A stretch of 64,000 nucleotides of DNA. Origin: Endothia cerciana (taxonomy: Eukaryota; Ascomycota; Sordariomycetes; Diaporthales; Cryphonectriaceae). Below, one piece after another: positions 10,110 to 21,225 of the stretch. Under the pieces are notes generated by a model. The model ran no database searches. It saw nothing but the letters and a program-made list of their open reading frames with translations, and had not been told where the DNA came from. The stretch spans positions 1 to 64,000 of the forward strand of contig JALRMH010000084.1 of assembly GCA_026119935.1 (NCBI GenBank). Reading direction: 5' to 3'. A program made the position numbers and the translations under genes. The first letter of the stretch is position 1; every line of letters starts with the position of its first letter.

Positions 10110-12066
10110 CGTGTCAGTCGGTGTGGTGATCCTATCACGATGAACAGGTGAACGTGGGCCGGGTGAGGCTCAAACTAGTGCATGACGGCCTGCCAGACGA
10201 GAGAGAGGAGGGATGACACGGGACCTTGGGTCCGAGTGGTGGAACCGCGACCCTGAGCGGCCAACCGTGGGAGACAAGGCGACCTCTTGGCAAAGTCAAA
10301 CGGGCCCCGGCACCGAGATGCCACCCACGGGTAAAATCCAGGAGGGGGGGGACCCTGCAGGACGTATGCTGCAGGCGATGATAGGACTGCCACCGTGGTC
10401 ATGATGGCAGGGCTACTCACCCTCTTCCGGGCACGAGCTACCTGCCCATGCTCATCATGCCCATGCTCATGGCCCTCCATCACGGGAGATGAGTCGATGG
10501 CCATGCGTGGTCCGGTGGGGTTGCCGACTTGATTGCCTGGCAGCAGCAGCCCTTGTTCGGCGTCGCGAGAGGAAAAGCGTGATGTGGGAGTGGTGGTGAT
10601 GGCGGGCAGGACAAGGCGAAGGCTGAGTGAGTGAGTGTGGGATTGGATATTTATTACTGATGGGTTGGTAAGAAGAGAAGCAGCCTCCCCAGATAAGCAG
10701 ATAGTAGTAGATAGGCACACAGTGGTATGTACCTCTGGCAGATCCCGCCTGTCCCCAGTGCCCTGGGGTTGCCGTCCAGGTGTTTCCAGGGGGGATGCTG
10801 GGATGCCAGAAGGGTGGGTGGCAGGGGGTGCCGTCCTAGCGGGCCCGCTGGGGGGGGGGGTGGGGGGTGGTGGTGGTGGAGGGTGTTTGCCTATAGCACC
10901 AGCGAGCGCCTGTGGCAAGCAGAAGCCTCACGAGCCGAGGGAGGTCGTTCTGCGATACACAGGCCTACGTGACGTGACGGGACGCGACGCGACGGGGCCA
11001 GACGTCGTTTGTGCCCCTCTCATGCTACTGTTCTTCCCTCCGTACTTAGTACATGAGCTCCAAGATTCCCCGGCGGTCTCCCCGGTGGGCCCAGCCCGGC
11101 CGTGACCTCCTCCGGCACCGGCCCTGGCACCGGAACGGGACCGGCCCCACGCCCCCCCTTCCTCCCGAGCCGGCTTCCGGTCTGTCCGGTCGACCGACTA
11201 TGTATTTGCCCCTCGATCTCGGCATCTGCCTCCATGAGCAGGAGGCCTGCCTGGCTACAACGGAGAGGTATGGTCCGAGAACGGTGGTCGTCAGTCTTCC
11301 ACCAGCTGGTGTCGTCTGCCGTCGATTGTGGGCCCTTTCGCCCTACACATAAGACGAGATGCTAGAAGATACTGTGCGCGTGACGATGTTGGTCCGACCG
11401 GCCGGGCCTTGCGCGCGGTGGAGGACGGCTCAAGGGGAAGGCCACAACAGCTCTACGTGTCGTCTGGGTACAAGGTACCGGGGCAGACGCGCGCTGTGCA
11501 GGGAACCAAGTCACTGTATGGCACGGCCGGTCTGCCTCCCTGCTGCGTCGGGCAGGGGACTGGTGATCTGGCAGCACACATATCAACCGGAACGCTTGTG
11601 AACAGGTCTTTGTCAATATACAGGGTTTATTCAGCTGCGTCCCGCCACTAGGTGCAGAGGCAGCAGAGGACCCGTGGAGTCCCTCAGGCCAGGATCCCTA
11701 AAAAACCCTCGCACTCTTTCGCGTCAATAAAGACCGGACGGTTTCGAGGCCTATTACGTTCCGCCATGCTATCCGTGATTTTTTTTGCCCGACTACTATG
11801 TGTCAAGAAGTGACCAACACCTCTGCTGTGGTGCTGGCTCATGCACGTGTCCTTGCCGGCCACTCGCGCCTCTTCCCTCGGAAGGATCCCGCGGTGGCCA
11901 ACACAGGCCCACGCAATGCTTAGACTAAAAAGGTATATCATGAAAAAAAATAAAAAAAATTCAAGAAGAAACGTACACGAAAAGAACTATTGTCTCGCGT
12001 GTGGTCGTCGACGTCGTGTTGATACTCGTAGCCCCACATACCACCCGCGGCGCCCCCTCCAGCCCC
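10110..12066. other. Intergenic region, no gene supported
   Basis: About 2 kb between two minus-strand genes. It holds G-runs around 10850-10880 (on the plus strand a Gly-rich shadow ORF), an A-rich stretch near 11940-11970 and scattered short ORFs without protein-like character. The upstream part presumably carries the lactonase promoter; the A-rich end next to 12066 is the 3' side of the Crh gene. Confidence 0.5.
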
Positions 12067-13653
12067 TCAGAGCCATGCCAGGAATACAAAGGCCACGATG
12101 GCAGCAAACGCGCTGGCCCCGGTGAGCCTATCCTGGGTGCCCACGGCGCCGCTCTTGGCCGAAGCGCTGGTGGTACAGCTCTGGGAGAAGTCGGACGTCG
12201 AGCTGGACGCGCAGTCGGAGCCGGACGAGGTGGAGCTGCCGCCCGAGCTGCTGCCCTGGGATCCCGTGTTGCCGATGCCGCTGGAGCTCTCGCCGGGGAC
12301 GCTCGCGGCCGAGGACGCACTGCTGGCGCTGGCGCTGGCGGACGAAGAGCTGGCACCGGCGTCCATGTCGGTGCCGGTGGCCTCAAAGCTTGCCAGGACC
12401 GTGCTGTTCTTGCCGTTTACGACGGTGTTGTTAGTGCCGGCGACATTGTCGTAGGTGTAGGACACGGCGTCGTTCGTGCCGGGGGCGGAGGTGGCGTTGT
12501 AGCACGAGATCTCGACGGACTGGACGGTGACGAAGTCGTAGCCGTATTGCTGGATATCGGCCGAGTCCCAGTCGATGGCACCGCCGGCCCAGTTGACGGT
12601 GCCGATGGCGTTGTCGGAGGCACCGCCGGGCCAGATGGAGAGTTGGACCCGGGACGGGGTCTGTGGGTAGTTCCAGCTCTGGGTGGTGTCGTTCCAGGTG
12701 TCTGTCTTCTTCAGGGTGCGGCCGACGACACCGTCGACCAGCCAGGTGACGGTGTCGGGGGTCCAGTCGATTTCGTACGTGTGGAAGTTGGAGTACGTGT
12801 CGGAGAGGTCGGTGATGTTGAGGGAGTTGGTATCTGTAGGCAGGCAGGGTGTGGTCAGCAGTCGTCTCTGGACAGCGGGAGAGGTGTGCGGCCGTGGGCC
12901 GCCGGCGGGCAGGCTCACAGATGGGGAGGGCCTGGAAGTAGTAGTTCGTCTGGGCGGTGGCGAGGTCGACGCCGATGAACTCGAAGTCGATCTCGTCCTT
13001 GACATCGGACAGCAGGATGAAGGCGCTGACGACGCCGGCACCACGCGAGGTCTTCATCTTGGCCTTGATGTTGCCGTACCACATGTAGACGGTCGAGGCC
13101 AGGACGGTGCCCGAGGAGTTGGCGGGCATGGTCAGGAGGATGTTGTCGTCGTATGGGAGGACCTGGCTGCCGTCCGAGTAGACCCAATCATACTCGGACG
13201 AGTTGCCGAGATACTTGTCCTCGCTCACGATGGTGTCGGTGGAGTCGAGCGTCATGGACTTGGAGACGCACTGGGGTTCGGGGGCACAGCTGTCGAGGGA
13301 GAAGGACATGCGAGGGTCACAACCGCCGAGGCAGTATGCACCGACACCGCACTCGCCATATTCTGCAGGTGGCCGACGTCAGTTCCGCTCCGGATCTGTA
13401 TGATGTGCAGTAGTGGTGGGACACGACCAGCCAAGGCTGGCGTGTGGCGGTGTAACGCATGACGGTGTGACGAGGAGGCACAGGGGACGCGGGGCTCCCG
13501 GGGGATTGGGGGGAAGGTAAACTCACGCGAGCAGCAGGGAGTGTCCTCGGGGCACTTGCTGTCGAGGGAGCAGGTGGCCTGGGCGGCGAGGACGGAGGAG
13601 GCGCCCATGAGGAGGGCAGCTCCGAGGCCGACGGGGAGGGTTGACCGCACCAT
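12067..13653 (-). CDS. GPI-anchored chitin-glucan crosslinking glycosidase (GH16, Crh1/Utr2 type)
   Basis: Cell-wall transglycosylase that links chitin to beta-glucan. Three exons in phase: 13653-13527, 13362-12919, 12833-12067; 445 residues. A signal peptide (MVRSTLPVGLGAALLMG...AQA) is followed by a Cys-rich start reading CCSQYGECGVGAYCLGGC across intron 1, diagnostic of the Crh family. The GH16 catalytic motif DEIDFEF carries E166, D168 and E170. Downstream HTYEIDWTPDTVTWLVDG and SIWPGG are typical. A Ser/Ala/Gly-rich stretch and a hydrophobic tail (ASAFAAIVAFVFLAWL) indicate GPI anchoring. Both introns are GT-AG. An ATG/CAT trinucleotide repeat sits just upstream of the start codon. Confidence 0.95.
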
Positions 13654-13677
13654 ACTGATGTTGTTGTCGGCCAGGGT

Positions 13678-13746
<69 letters not shown>
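13678..13746. repeat. (ATG)n/(CAT)n trinucleotide microsatellite in the Crh leader
   Basis: Nineteen uninterrupted ATG units (13678-13734) followed by four GTG units. On the coding strand this is (CAC)4(CAT)19, ending about 25 bases before the Crh start codon, so it is probably transcribed in the 5' UTR. It contributes no ATG to the sense strand. Confidence 0.9.
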
Positions 13747-14232
13747 TCGAGGAGGAAGGGCCTGGGACGACTGTCGAGCGGTTCGTTGTCTTCAAATAAG
13801 ATGGATATTAGTCAACTGTTTGTTGGGTCTTCCCGTGATGCGGTTGGTCTCTGGTCGGATGATTTCAGCTCAGCCTGACTCCACCAGCTGGAACGAGGGT
13901 TGTCGGCCGGGTTGGCTGTTGGAAGGAACGAGGCGAGCCGCCGCACGTCCCACGTAGTAGCCGTCAAAGAAGTTGACGCAAACGAGAGTGGTGGTCGAGA
14001 GGACGGAGAGCGAGAGATAAAGAAAGGAGGAGGAGGAGGAGGAGGAGGAGGAAGGAAAGAGAAAGAAAAAGAAAAAGGGGGGGAGGAGGGGATGTGATAT
14101 CGGAGGGACACGGCCTAAGTCGGCAGCGGTGTCGGGTTCAAGGGGAGCACGAGGCTACCTGTCTGCCCTGTTGGGTTGGTCCTCGGTACGTGTAGTGATG
14201 AAGTAAATAAAAAAGGGAGGTGTGTATGAATT

Positions 14233-14269
<37 letters not shown>

Positions 14270-16518
14270 ATATATTAGTGTTTAAATACAGGTAAGGATT
14301 TCTCTCGATCAGGTCTTCATCCGTGTCAAGATGGCGTTGTCTCGAGTCGATTGACTCGCTCACTCACTCACTCAATCATCCACCATAAACGAGGGACAGG
14401 GCGAGGGTGAAGGTGAGGATGAGGATGAGGATGTGGAGGTAAAAAGGTGTGGTGAGGTGGGTGCCGGGAAAAATGCAGGACGGCGCGAGACGGGGGAAGG
14501 GGAACAACAGGAGGTGGAAGGCTGACGGTCCCCATCAGGAGTTCAGCACTCCTCCAACTTCCTCTTCTCCCCTGCCCTTGCCCTGCGCTCCCTCTCACGC
14601 TCCAGGGGGGAGGGGGGGGGCAAAGGTGGAAGGCCAATTTAAACTGGATCCCTCGGCGATGAATGCCACTCTGCCGCCAATGGATGCCACGGCCAACAGT
14701 GGGCACCTTTCTCTCTGGGGAATGGTCTGTGGTTTTATGGGGACTTGTGGCAACCTCGCCCAGGCCCCGGCGTGACCCAAACATACCATGTCAACCGTGT
14801 GTGGGTGAGCTGGTGGGTTCAATACGAACAGACAGACAGGCGGACAGGCAGGCAGAGAGGGAGAGACCTGGTGAGGCCTTTACTCGATGCAGAAATCGAT
14901 CAGAAGGGGACCAACCAACCCCCCATGTACGTACTGTATAGTATTACTGGGTATTGTGTGTTGTAATTACATAGTATGTCACGAGCCAATCCGCCGCCCC
15001 CGACCTTGCCGGCTTTCCCACTTGCATCATGCACCAACCACAGAGAGAGAGAGAGAACTCCTTCAACTTTTCTTTATTTTGTGGTACTTTGTAGTGCCTC
15101 CCCCCCCCCGGTCCGCCTGTTACTTCGTAATCTACATGGTGCACGCTCCTGTTCCTGTGCCATGTCACAGAGCCTGAGACTGACGGGACCTCTCTACATC
15201 TCTGGCAGGGTCGATACACATATTATTTATTATGTATGGCACTATGGCACTATGGCACGATGGTCAAGGCTGAATCACGGTTTGGCATTCCATACATACA
15301 TAGTACCTTTGTTGCTACCATAGTACATAGTGCTCCCAGGAGGGCTCTCACCAACCTCGGTTACTGACGCACCGGTAACCGGCTGCCGGTATCCAAGCGG
15401 CCCTCAAGGATCACCCGTGGCCCCCCTCCTCCGACCCCAGATCTACCATGGCACGATGATACTATGTACCGGGCAACAGGTTCGGGCCCCCCGCGTAAGA
15501 CAACCAACAACACAGGGCAGGGCTTCTCGGATCTATGACTCGCTCCGCGTCCAGGGCCACCGACCGATACCGAGACGGGCTCCAACCCCAGGGGCGCCGC
15601 CAACACGTGCTGGAGGGACGCGGCCTGGATACATAGTACATGCCCGCCCATCCATCCATCATCCTCAGATACCACAGTCCGGACCGTGGACACCAAACCA
15701 GCGTGGACGTGAACCAGTATTTTGATTTGGAGGGTATAGACGTCCTCATCTAGCAGATAAGCCTCCTCGTCCTCCTTCCCGACACCTTCGTCACCCCCAG
15801 AAAGAAGTTCATGTCAGTCTCCCCAGCCCCCGGCCCTCCCGCCCCAAGAGGCGGGCTATCCGTTCCCGACCCACCCCGACGTGTGCTGCCCTAGGTGTCT
15901 ACTGCTCACTGCCCTCGCCATTAACCCCCACCGCTCCGTTCCATCAGAGGCCACATAGCACAAACGCTCATATAACATGTCCCGCCTTTGTAGGCTCGCT
16001 ACAGCCGACAAAGACAACAGCCCCCATCAACAGCGCTGCTCTGCCTTCGTTGTTTCCGTGGTATCATATTCATGGCAGACAGGAGATTATCCCAGGCGCA
16101 CGCAGAACGAACAAGAAAATGTAAAGGTTTGTCTCCCCCAATCAATCAGTCAGTCAATCAATCAACAGACCCCGCCGCCGTGCGGGTAATAAAGATACCG
16201 TCCAGTCCGTCATTTTCCTCCATCAGACATGATAGGGAAGCCGATCGACGGCAGCCCTGGCTCGACACCCGGGCCAGGGAGGGAAGTGCAAAAAGGAGAG
16301 GCCGAGACCGTGAGACGGTAAAGTGTTGTACGCAACTATGAAGTGGTCCCCGCCGGGGGGGGGGGGGGAAAGGTTGCATTGTCATGTCCTAGGCTTCAGG
16401 ACGCCCGTTTTTGAGTTCTTTGGTCGATCCGGCTCCTCGTCACCAGGCTGACCTGGTTTTCCTAGTTACGCTTAGCCTGGCCGGTGAAGAGATCTGTATG
16501 CGTCACGTCAGCTCGACC
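13747..16518. other. Intergenic region with GGA, TG/TA and G-run repeats
   Basis: It holds the Crh promoter and the 3' flank of the SANT gene. Visible elements are (GGA)n at about 14027-14051, a (TG)n(TA)n tract at 14233-14272, GAGGAT-type repeats at 14410-14435 and a G12 run near 16356. A cluster of CATAGTAC/GTACC motifs lies at 15196-15330. No gene supported. Confidence 0.5.
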
Positions 16519-17893
16519 TCATCCATTCCAATCATTGTCTGGGTGAGCCACAGTGCGCCTCGAGACACTGTCTGCTCTGCCATTCGTACCTGGGAAGTGT
16601 TCTTTGGCGTATTGCTCGCATGCCTGTTGCGGCTGGTCAGCTTCTTGCGTCCTGGTCACAGGTGGGATTATCGTAGAACATACCTTTGCTGGCTTTCCAA
16701 CCTTTTGGCCGATGACCTTCCACTTGTTGTTCTCGTACTCCTTGATGGCGTTCATCAAGGCTTGGCTCTGCAGGCACGGGGATCAGTGCCCGTACGGGAC
16801 TGACAAGGCGTTTTGAATGGCATTCGATGGTCCCGGAGGGGGTTCTTACCTCATCCTCTGCAAACTCCGCGTAGTGCATATCCTTGTACCAATGTTTCTT
16901 GACGCTACCCTCGGTTCTCGAAGGGAATGTCTGTCAAAATACGGTCAGCCCTGATACCAACAATGGTGCGCGATAGTAATTCAACGTGTTCGCCCATACC
17001 TTGGCTATCTCAGCCCAGCTCTGACCGGCGTCGCGCATCTGCTTGAGCCGCAACTCCTCCGCAGGCGTCCAGGGGGTATTGGTGCGGCTCTTCTTTGCTG
17101 GGGGGCCTTGCGGCGTGACCTGGCTGTCGATCGGAGGAGCAGGTTGCGGCGGCGCTGCCACAGGGGCGGGGGGTGTAGGAACAGGAATTGGGGTCGGGAC
17201 GGGGGGGGCTTGTTGAGCTGGGATCTGAGAAGGCTGGGGCGGGGCGGTGGCGACCGGAGGGGGAGGCGCGGCGGCGGCGGCGGCGGCGGCGGCAGCAGCG
17301 GCGGCGGCAGCACCGCCTCGCTTTCGCTTCGGCGCAGGAGCCTGAACCTGAACGGGGGTCGGGGCCGGAGCAGGCTGGGGAGTGGGCTGCTGCTGTGGCT
17401 GGTGTTGCATCTGCTGAGGCTGAACGGCCGTTGGCTGTGGTTGGTGCTGCTGCACGTGCTGTTGCTGTGGGACGGCCTGCGGCTGCTGCTGGGACTGCTG
17501 CGAAACGTGCTGCTGGTGTTGTTGTTGGACATGTTGCTGCGCGTGCTGCGCGTGCTGCTGTGGGTGCTGGGAATGTTGAGGGTGCTGGTGTTGCGCGTGT
17601 TGGTGCTGCTGCTGAGACGCGTGCTGCGAAACGGGCATGGGAGGTTGGATCGCGCTCGGGTGCTGCTGGTGGTGCTGCTGGGCCGGGCCCTGCTGGGCGT
17701 ACTGGCGATAGTCAATGGGATCGTTGCGGCGGTTCATGTCGGATTGGGCCTGGGGGTGGCCATATTGCTGATGGCTGTACCAGTTCGTGTTAGCAGCAAA
17801 CGGCGACTGGTTCTGTGTCTGCATCGGCATCGCGGGTTGAGGTTGCGGGGGCCATGACGGCTGCTGCACGAGGTCTCCCCGCTGTTTCTTCAT
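16519..17893 (-). CDS. Gln/His-rich protein with two Myb/SANT repeats
   Basis: Putative nuclear DNA- or chromatin-binding regulator. Four exons in phase: 17893-17000, 16930-16850, 16767-16684, 16623-16519; 387 residues. Residues 1-200 are rich in Gln, His and Pro. A KRKRGG motif and a run of about 15 Ala encoded by a GCN repeat follow, then a Pro-rich linker and PPAKKSRTNTPWTPAEELRL. The first SANT repeat reads WTPAEELRLKQMRDAGQSWA and continues EIAKTFPSRTEGSVKKHWYK across intron 1; the second reads LMNAIKEYENNKWKVIGQKV and continues to CEQYAKEHFP across intron 3. The basic KKSR/KRKR patches could be nuclear localisation signals. Start: the Met before KKQRGDLVQQ; the frame is open upstream, but that leader looks like an untranslated pyrimidine-rich region. 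The last exon could have another intron at a GTACGA, so the extreme C-terminus is less sure. Confidence 0.8.
17270..17318. repeat. GGC/GCA repeat coding for poly-alanine
   Basis: An imperfect GCN trinucleotide tract inside the SANT gene encodes about 15 consecutive alanines, so the protein length may vary between strains. Confidence 0.85.
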
Positions 17894-19566
17894 CGAGAAG
17901 ACGGAAAGGGGGCCGGCGAGGGTGATGCGTCCGTGTCGGGTACACACGAGAACAACAAAGGAGGGAACGACGGCGGAGCAGCAAGCAGCAGCTGTGGGCA
18001 GGAGTGACAGCGGTGGTGGTTCGTGTGGTAGTGGGGAACAAGAGGACGCGAAGGCGTGGATGACGCGCGAACTGAACAGGTTCAAGGGCCCGGTCTGAAA
18101 GTATCTGGCAGCGGTGGAGTGCGGGTGGAGATGGATAGGCCAGAGAGGCAGAGGTAGAGAGGATGTAGAGAGGTAGCGGAACAGATGTAACGAGGTAGTG
18201 GGGCGGGGACGGGTCAGGTAGACTCGGTAATAAACAAGGGCCCCCCGCTGGCTGTGCAGTGTCAAACGTTCAGTGGGCGAGGGACAGCGACAGCTTGAAG
18301 GATCATGTAGAATGCGCTCGCTCCTTGCTCGCTCGCGCTCGGGCTTGGTCCAGTTCCGGGTCAGAGCTCGGCACTCGATCGAGGAAGGAATCAGCGCCCT
18401 CGAGGTGAAAGGTAGCCTCGGCCCAGCCCAGCCTTCTTTGCTTAGGGTTGAGAAGGAGGGTACCGGGACCACCACAGAGAGAGGTCGCTCGAGGGTCGAG
18501 ATCTGACCAGCGGGGGTACTGAGGCCCGAGAGAGTGTGTGCGCGTGCCCTGACTCGACAACCTCGATGACGGGTCTGGACGACCAGAGATGATAACGCCT
18601 CTTCGTCTCGTTGGTTGGGGGGAGGGGGAGGCTTATTTGCTGGCGATCAACGAAATCCGGCGTCGCCCATGATGTGAACTCTTGCACATGTTTCTTCGGA
18701 GCATGCGGAGCGGGGGGGGGGGGGCGCAGAGGGAGGAGGGAGGAATCGAACGGGGGAGAACGAGGAGGAGAGGGATCAGGCCGGGGGGACAAGCAGATAT
18801 GTGACGGGGTACAAGGGATACATATAAGACGGAAGCGACCATGGACCTCTGACCATGGGTGATGGGCGCGGGAGAGACACGACCAACCTTGCTGGCCCCC
18901 AGCCCACTAGGCAAAGGTCGGTAGGCGGTAAGTGATGGATGGTACAAGTGTGGTAGCAGGCACCGTAGTAAAATTGGCGGGCTGCAAGGCCTTGGTACCA
19001 TAGTAGGTGCAGGAGAGGTACCGGAGACTCCGGCAGGTAGGTACCCCTCAACCCTCAGGTTCTGGAACAGCACTAGAAGGAGTATAAAAGAAGAAGAAGA
19101 ATAATAATAATAATAATAATAATAGTAATAATAAAAATTTAAAAAAAAAAAAAAAAAGGGTTGGCACTTGCAAGCTGTAAGTGCAGTGGATCGAAGCGAG
19201 GTAACACGGGGAGACGAGGCCGCTGGACGGTTGACAGGAGCTCCAATAGGCACTCCTCAGATCAACTTCGCCAAACCGCCTGGACATCGCCGCACGCCTA
19301 CCGGTCGCGCGGTGCACTGGGCATGGCATCATCCAAGTTGCCTGACCACGAGAGCTCGGGTGGGGCGCGATGTCGAGTCATAAAAGACGTCCGACGCTGC
19401 TCGACATGATGGGAACAGAAGATGAGAAGGTACGGCGTCGGCGGCGTGGCGTTGTCGTGTGGGGAGCGATGCAGCGAGAGAAGGGGAGGAAGGGAGGGGG
19501 GGGGTTGGGGGGCCTTGAGGGCGGGTCGATACGAGAGAGGTACAAGGAAAGCGGGTAGCTACTCAC
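17894..19566. other. Long leader/promoter of the SANT gene
   Basis: 1.7 kb with no supported coding exon. It contains pyrimidine-rich stretches on the transcribed strand, a G12 run at about 18713-18724 and an A/T-rich block at 19085-19157 with (AAG)n, (AAT)n and poly-A. It may be promoter plus a long 5' UTR. Confidence 0.45.
19085..19157. repeat. AAG/AAT repeats and poly-A tract
   Basis: About four AAG/AGA units, then about nine AAT units and a 17-base A run. Simple-sequence DNA, A/T-rich against a GC-rich background. Confidence 0.9.
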
Positions 19567-19682
19567 GGGTAGTCGTTTGGGTTTGGGTGAGGATGGTGGG
19601 TCGGGTTGGGCTGAGCCTGTTGGTACTGCTGCATGTACTCATTCGTGGCCCCCAACGGGGTCATGGTCCATTGCTGCATGGT
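19567..19682 (-). other. Orphan exon-like segment, unrecognised gene
   Basis: On the minus strand an acceptor (CTTTCCAG) ends at 19683 and a perfect donor (GTGAGT) starts at 19566. Between them is an open frame starting two bases after the acceptor site's first codon: MQQWTMTPLGATNEYMQQYQ and on to PNPNDYP. The Gln/Pro/His-rich style resembles the N-terminus of the SANT protein 1.7 kb downstream. However, its donor phase (2) does not match any acceptor just before or after that protein's first codons. It may be a 5' exon of an alternative transcript, a uORF in a spliced leader, or a relic. Confidence 0.3.
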
Positions 19683-21061
19683 CTGGAAAGATGGTGACGT
19701 CGCGTTAGCCTGACCTTGAAAACCCCCCAGATCTACTTTCTTCTTCTCAGATGGTAGGAATACGTGTGTGCAATTGACGATGGGGGGGGGAGGGGGGAGA
19801 GGCCAGTACTCCTTGTCCAGGTGACGGGCAGGAAATGCCTGTGGTGGGTGGCAAGACAGCAGCAAGAGATGACGCCTGTAGCGTCCCGGCGGGTGTCGGC
19901 ATTGACACGGGCATTCGGCCCCAGGTTGTTGTGATTCTGATCAAGAGGCTGCGGAAGGAGGTCGTCCTCGGACAGGCTTATGCTCCAGAAAGTGCCCAGG
20001 ATGAAGCTGCGAAGACACCGTGTCGACCGAGGGCTGCGGCTGCCAGGCTTGTTGTGCCAGGCCACGGGCGCTCGAGGTCGCCGGTACAGGATTTGCAGAA
20101 GGTCCCAGCGCGGCGTGCGTCGAGAGTGTGTCGCCTTGCTTGGACCGACGGGCTTGGGGACGATCCCTACTGTAGCAGACCCAGGGTCTCAGAAGCGAGC
20201 TACTGAAGACCTGATTGAGCCGGACGAAGGCTGCAGGCAGTTCCGCAACTGGACTGGATCCGGTCACTGTTTGCAGGTGGCCAGGGAGCTCCAACCTTTC
20301 AGAGGCCAGGGCCAGGGTCGTAGACGGTGGATGCCGGGATCGAAGCGCGAGTGCCTTGTGGGGGTGTGTCGGCCGTCGGGACAGGGGGGCGCGGCGGAGT
20401 GGAGGCTGGCAGAAAAAGGGACAAAAATAAAAAATAAAAAATAGAGAGAACCGGAAGGGTGGCGGCGCAAAGTCTGGCCTAGCCTGGCAGTCCAGTGAGG
20501 TGAGGAGGCGAGGTGAGGTGAGGTGTTGCTGTCGTAGGGGAAACGGCCTACTGATGCGCAGACCAGACAGGTGCGAGGCCTTAGGCCTTGAGATCACGTG
20601 AGAGCTCGAGAACGCTCGAGGAGGGCGGGCAGGAGGTTCGAGGTCGGTTGGTCGCGACTGGAGGGGTTGACGACACACGCCTTGCCGGGACACTCGAGCT
20701 CTCTCGTGTTGGGAGGCGGGGAGAAGAGAGACAGACGTGCTGTGTCGAGCCCGGGCCAAGCCCTACTACCTAGCCTTTCGGGACCTAGTGGTGGGGCTTG
20801 GCGCAGAGCAGCGCAGAGCAGGGCAGCCTCGGGCGCTGGCTGGTCATGGTCGCGGCCTGTCGCAGGTCGAAGCCGCTGCCCCAGGGGATGGACAATGGCC
20901 TCCAGCACCACAACGGCCATCCAGTCCTGTGCAGCCTGGAGATTCAGGCTGGCCTGGCGCGACGCCGAGAGAGCGCAAGGCCGTTGTGGCAGGAACACAC
21001 CACCTGAACCGGGTCTGACGGGAGTGGTGAGGGTGAAAACTCTGCTCGCCTTGCCGGCGCT

Positions 21062-21136
21062 GCTCGCCCGCCCGCCCGCCCGCCCGCCAGTCTGCCTGCC
21101 GGCCTGCCCGCCAGCCTGCCTGCCTGCCTGCCTGCC

Positions 21137-21208
<72 letters not shown>

Positions 21209-21225
21209 CATGATCATGATCATGA
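21062..21225. repeat. Compound tandem-repeat mosaic
   Basis: Successive blocks of CCCG, CCTG, CTG, ACGATG (about 6 units) and ATCATG follow one another without spacer. Adjacent blocks differ by one base of the unit, consistent with stepwise slippage and mutation of one ancestral repeat. Confidence 0.9.

Noticed and set aside
12001..12978. Long plus-strand ORF of 325 codons
   Set aside because: It is antisense to the Crh gene, whose exons, motifs and splice sites explain the sequence; the plus-strand product is a Gly/Val-rich shadow.
7171..13653. Biosynthetic gene cluster formed by the aldolase-like, lactonase-like and Crh genes
   Set aside because: No backbone synthase, transporter or pathway regulator lies nearby and spacing is normal; co-orientation alone is weak evidence.
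17894..18475. N-terminal extension of the SANT ORF to 18475
   Set aside because: Codon content becomes Pro/Ser/Leu low complexity with no relation to the Q-rich protein; it looks like a pyrimidine-rich 5' UTR.
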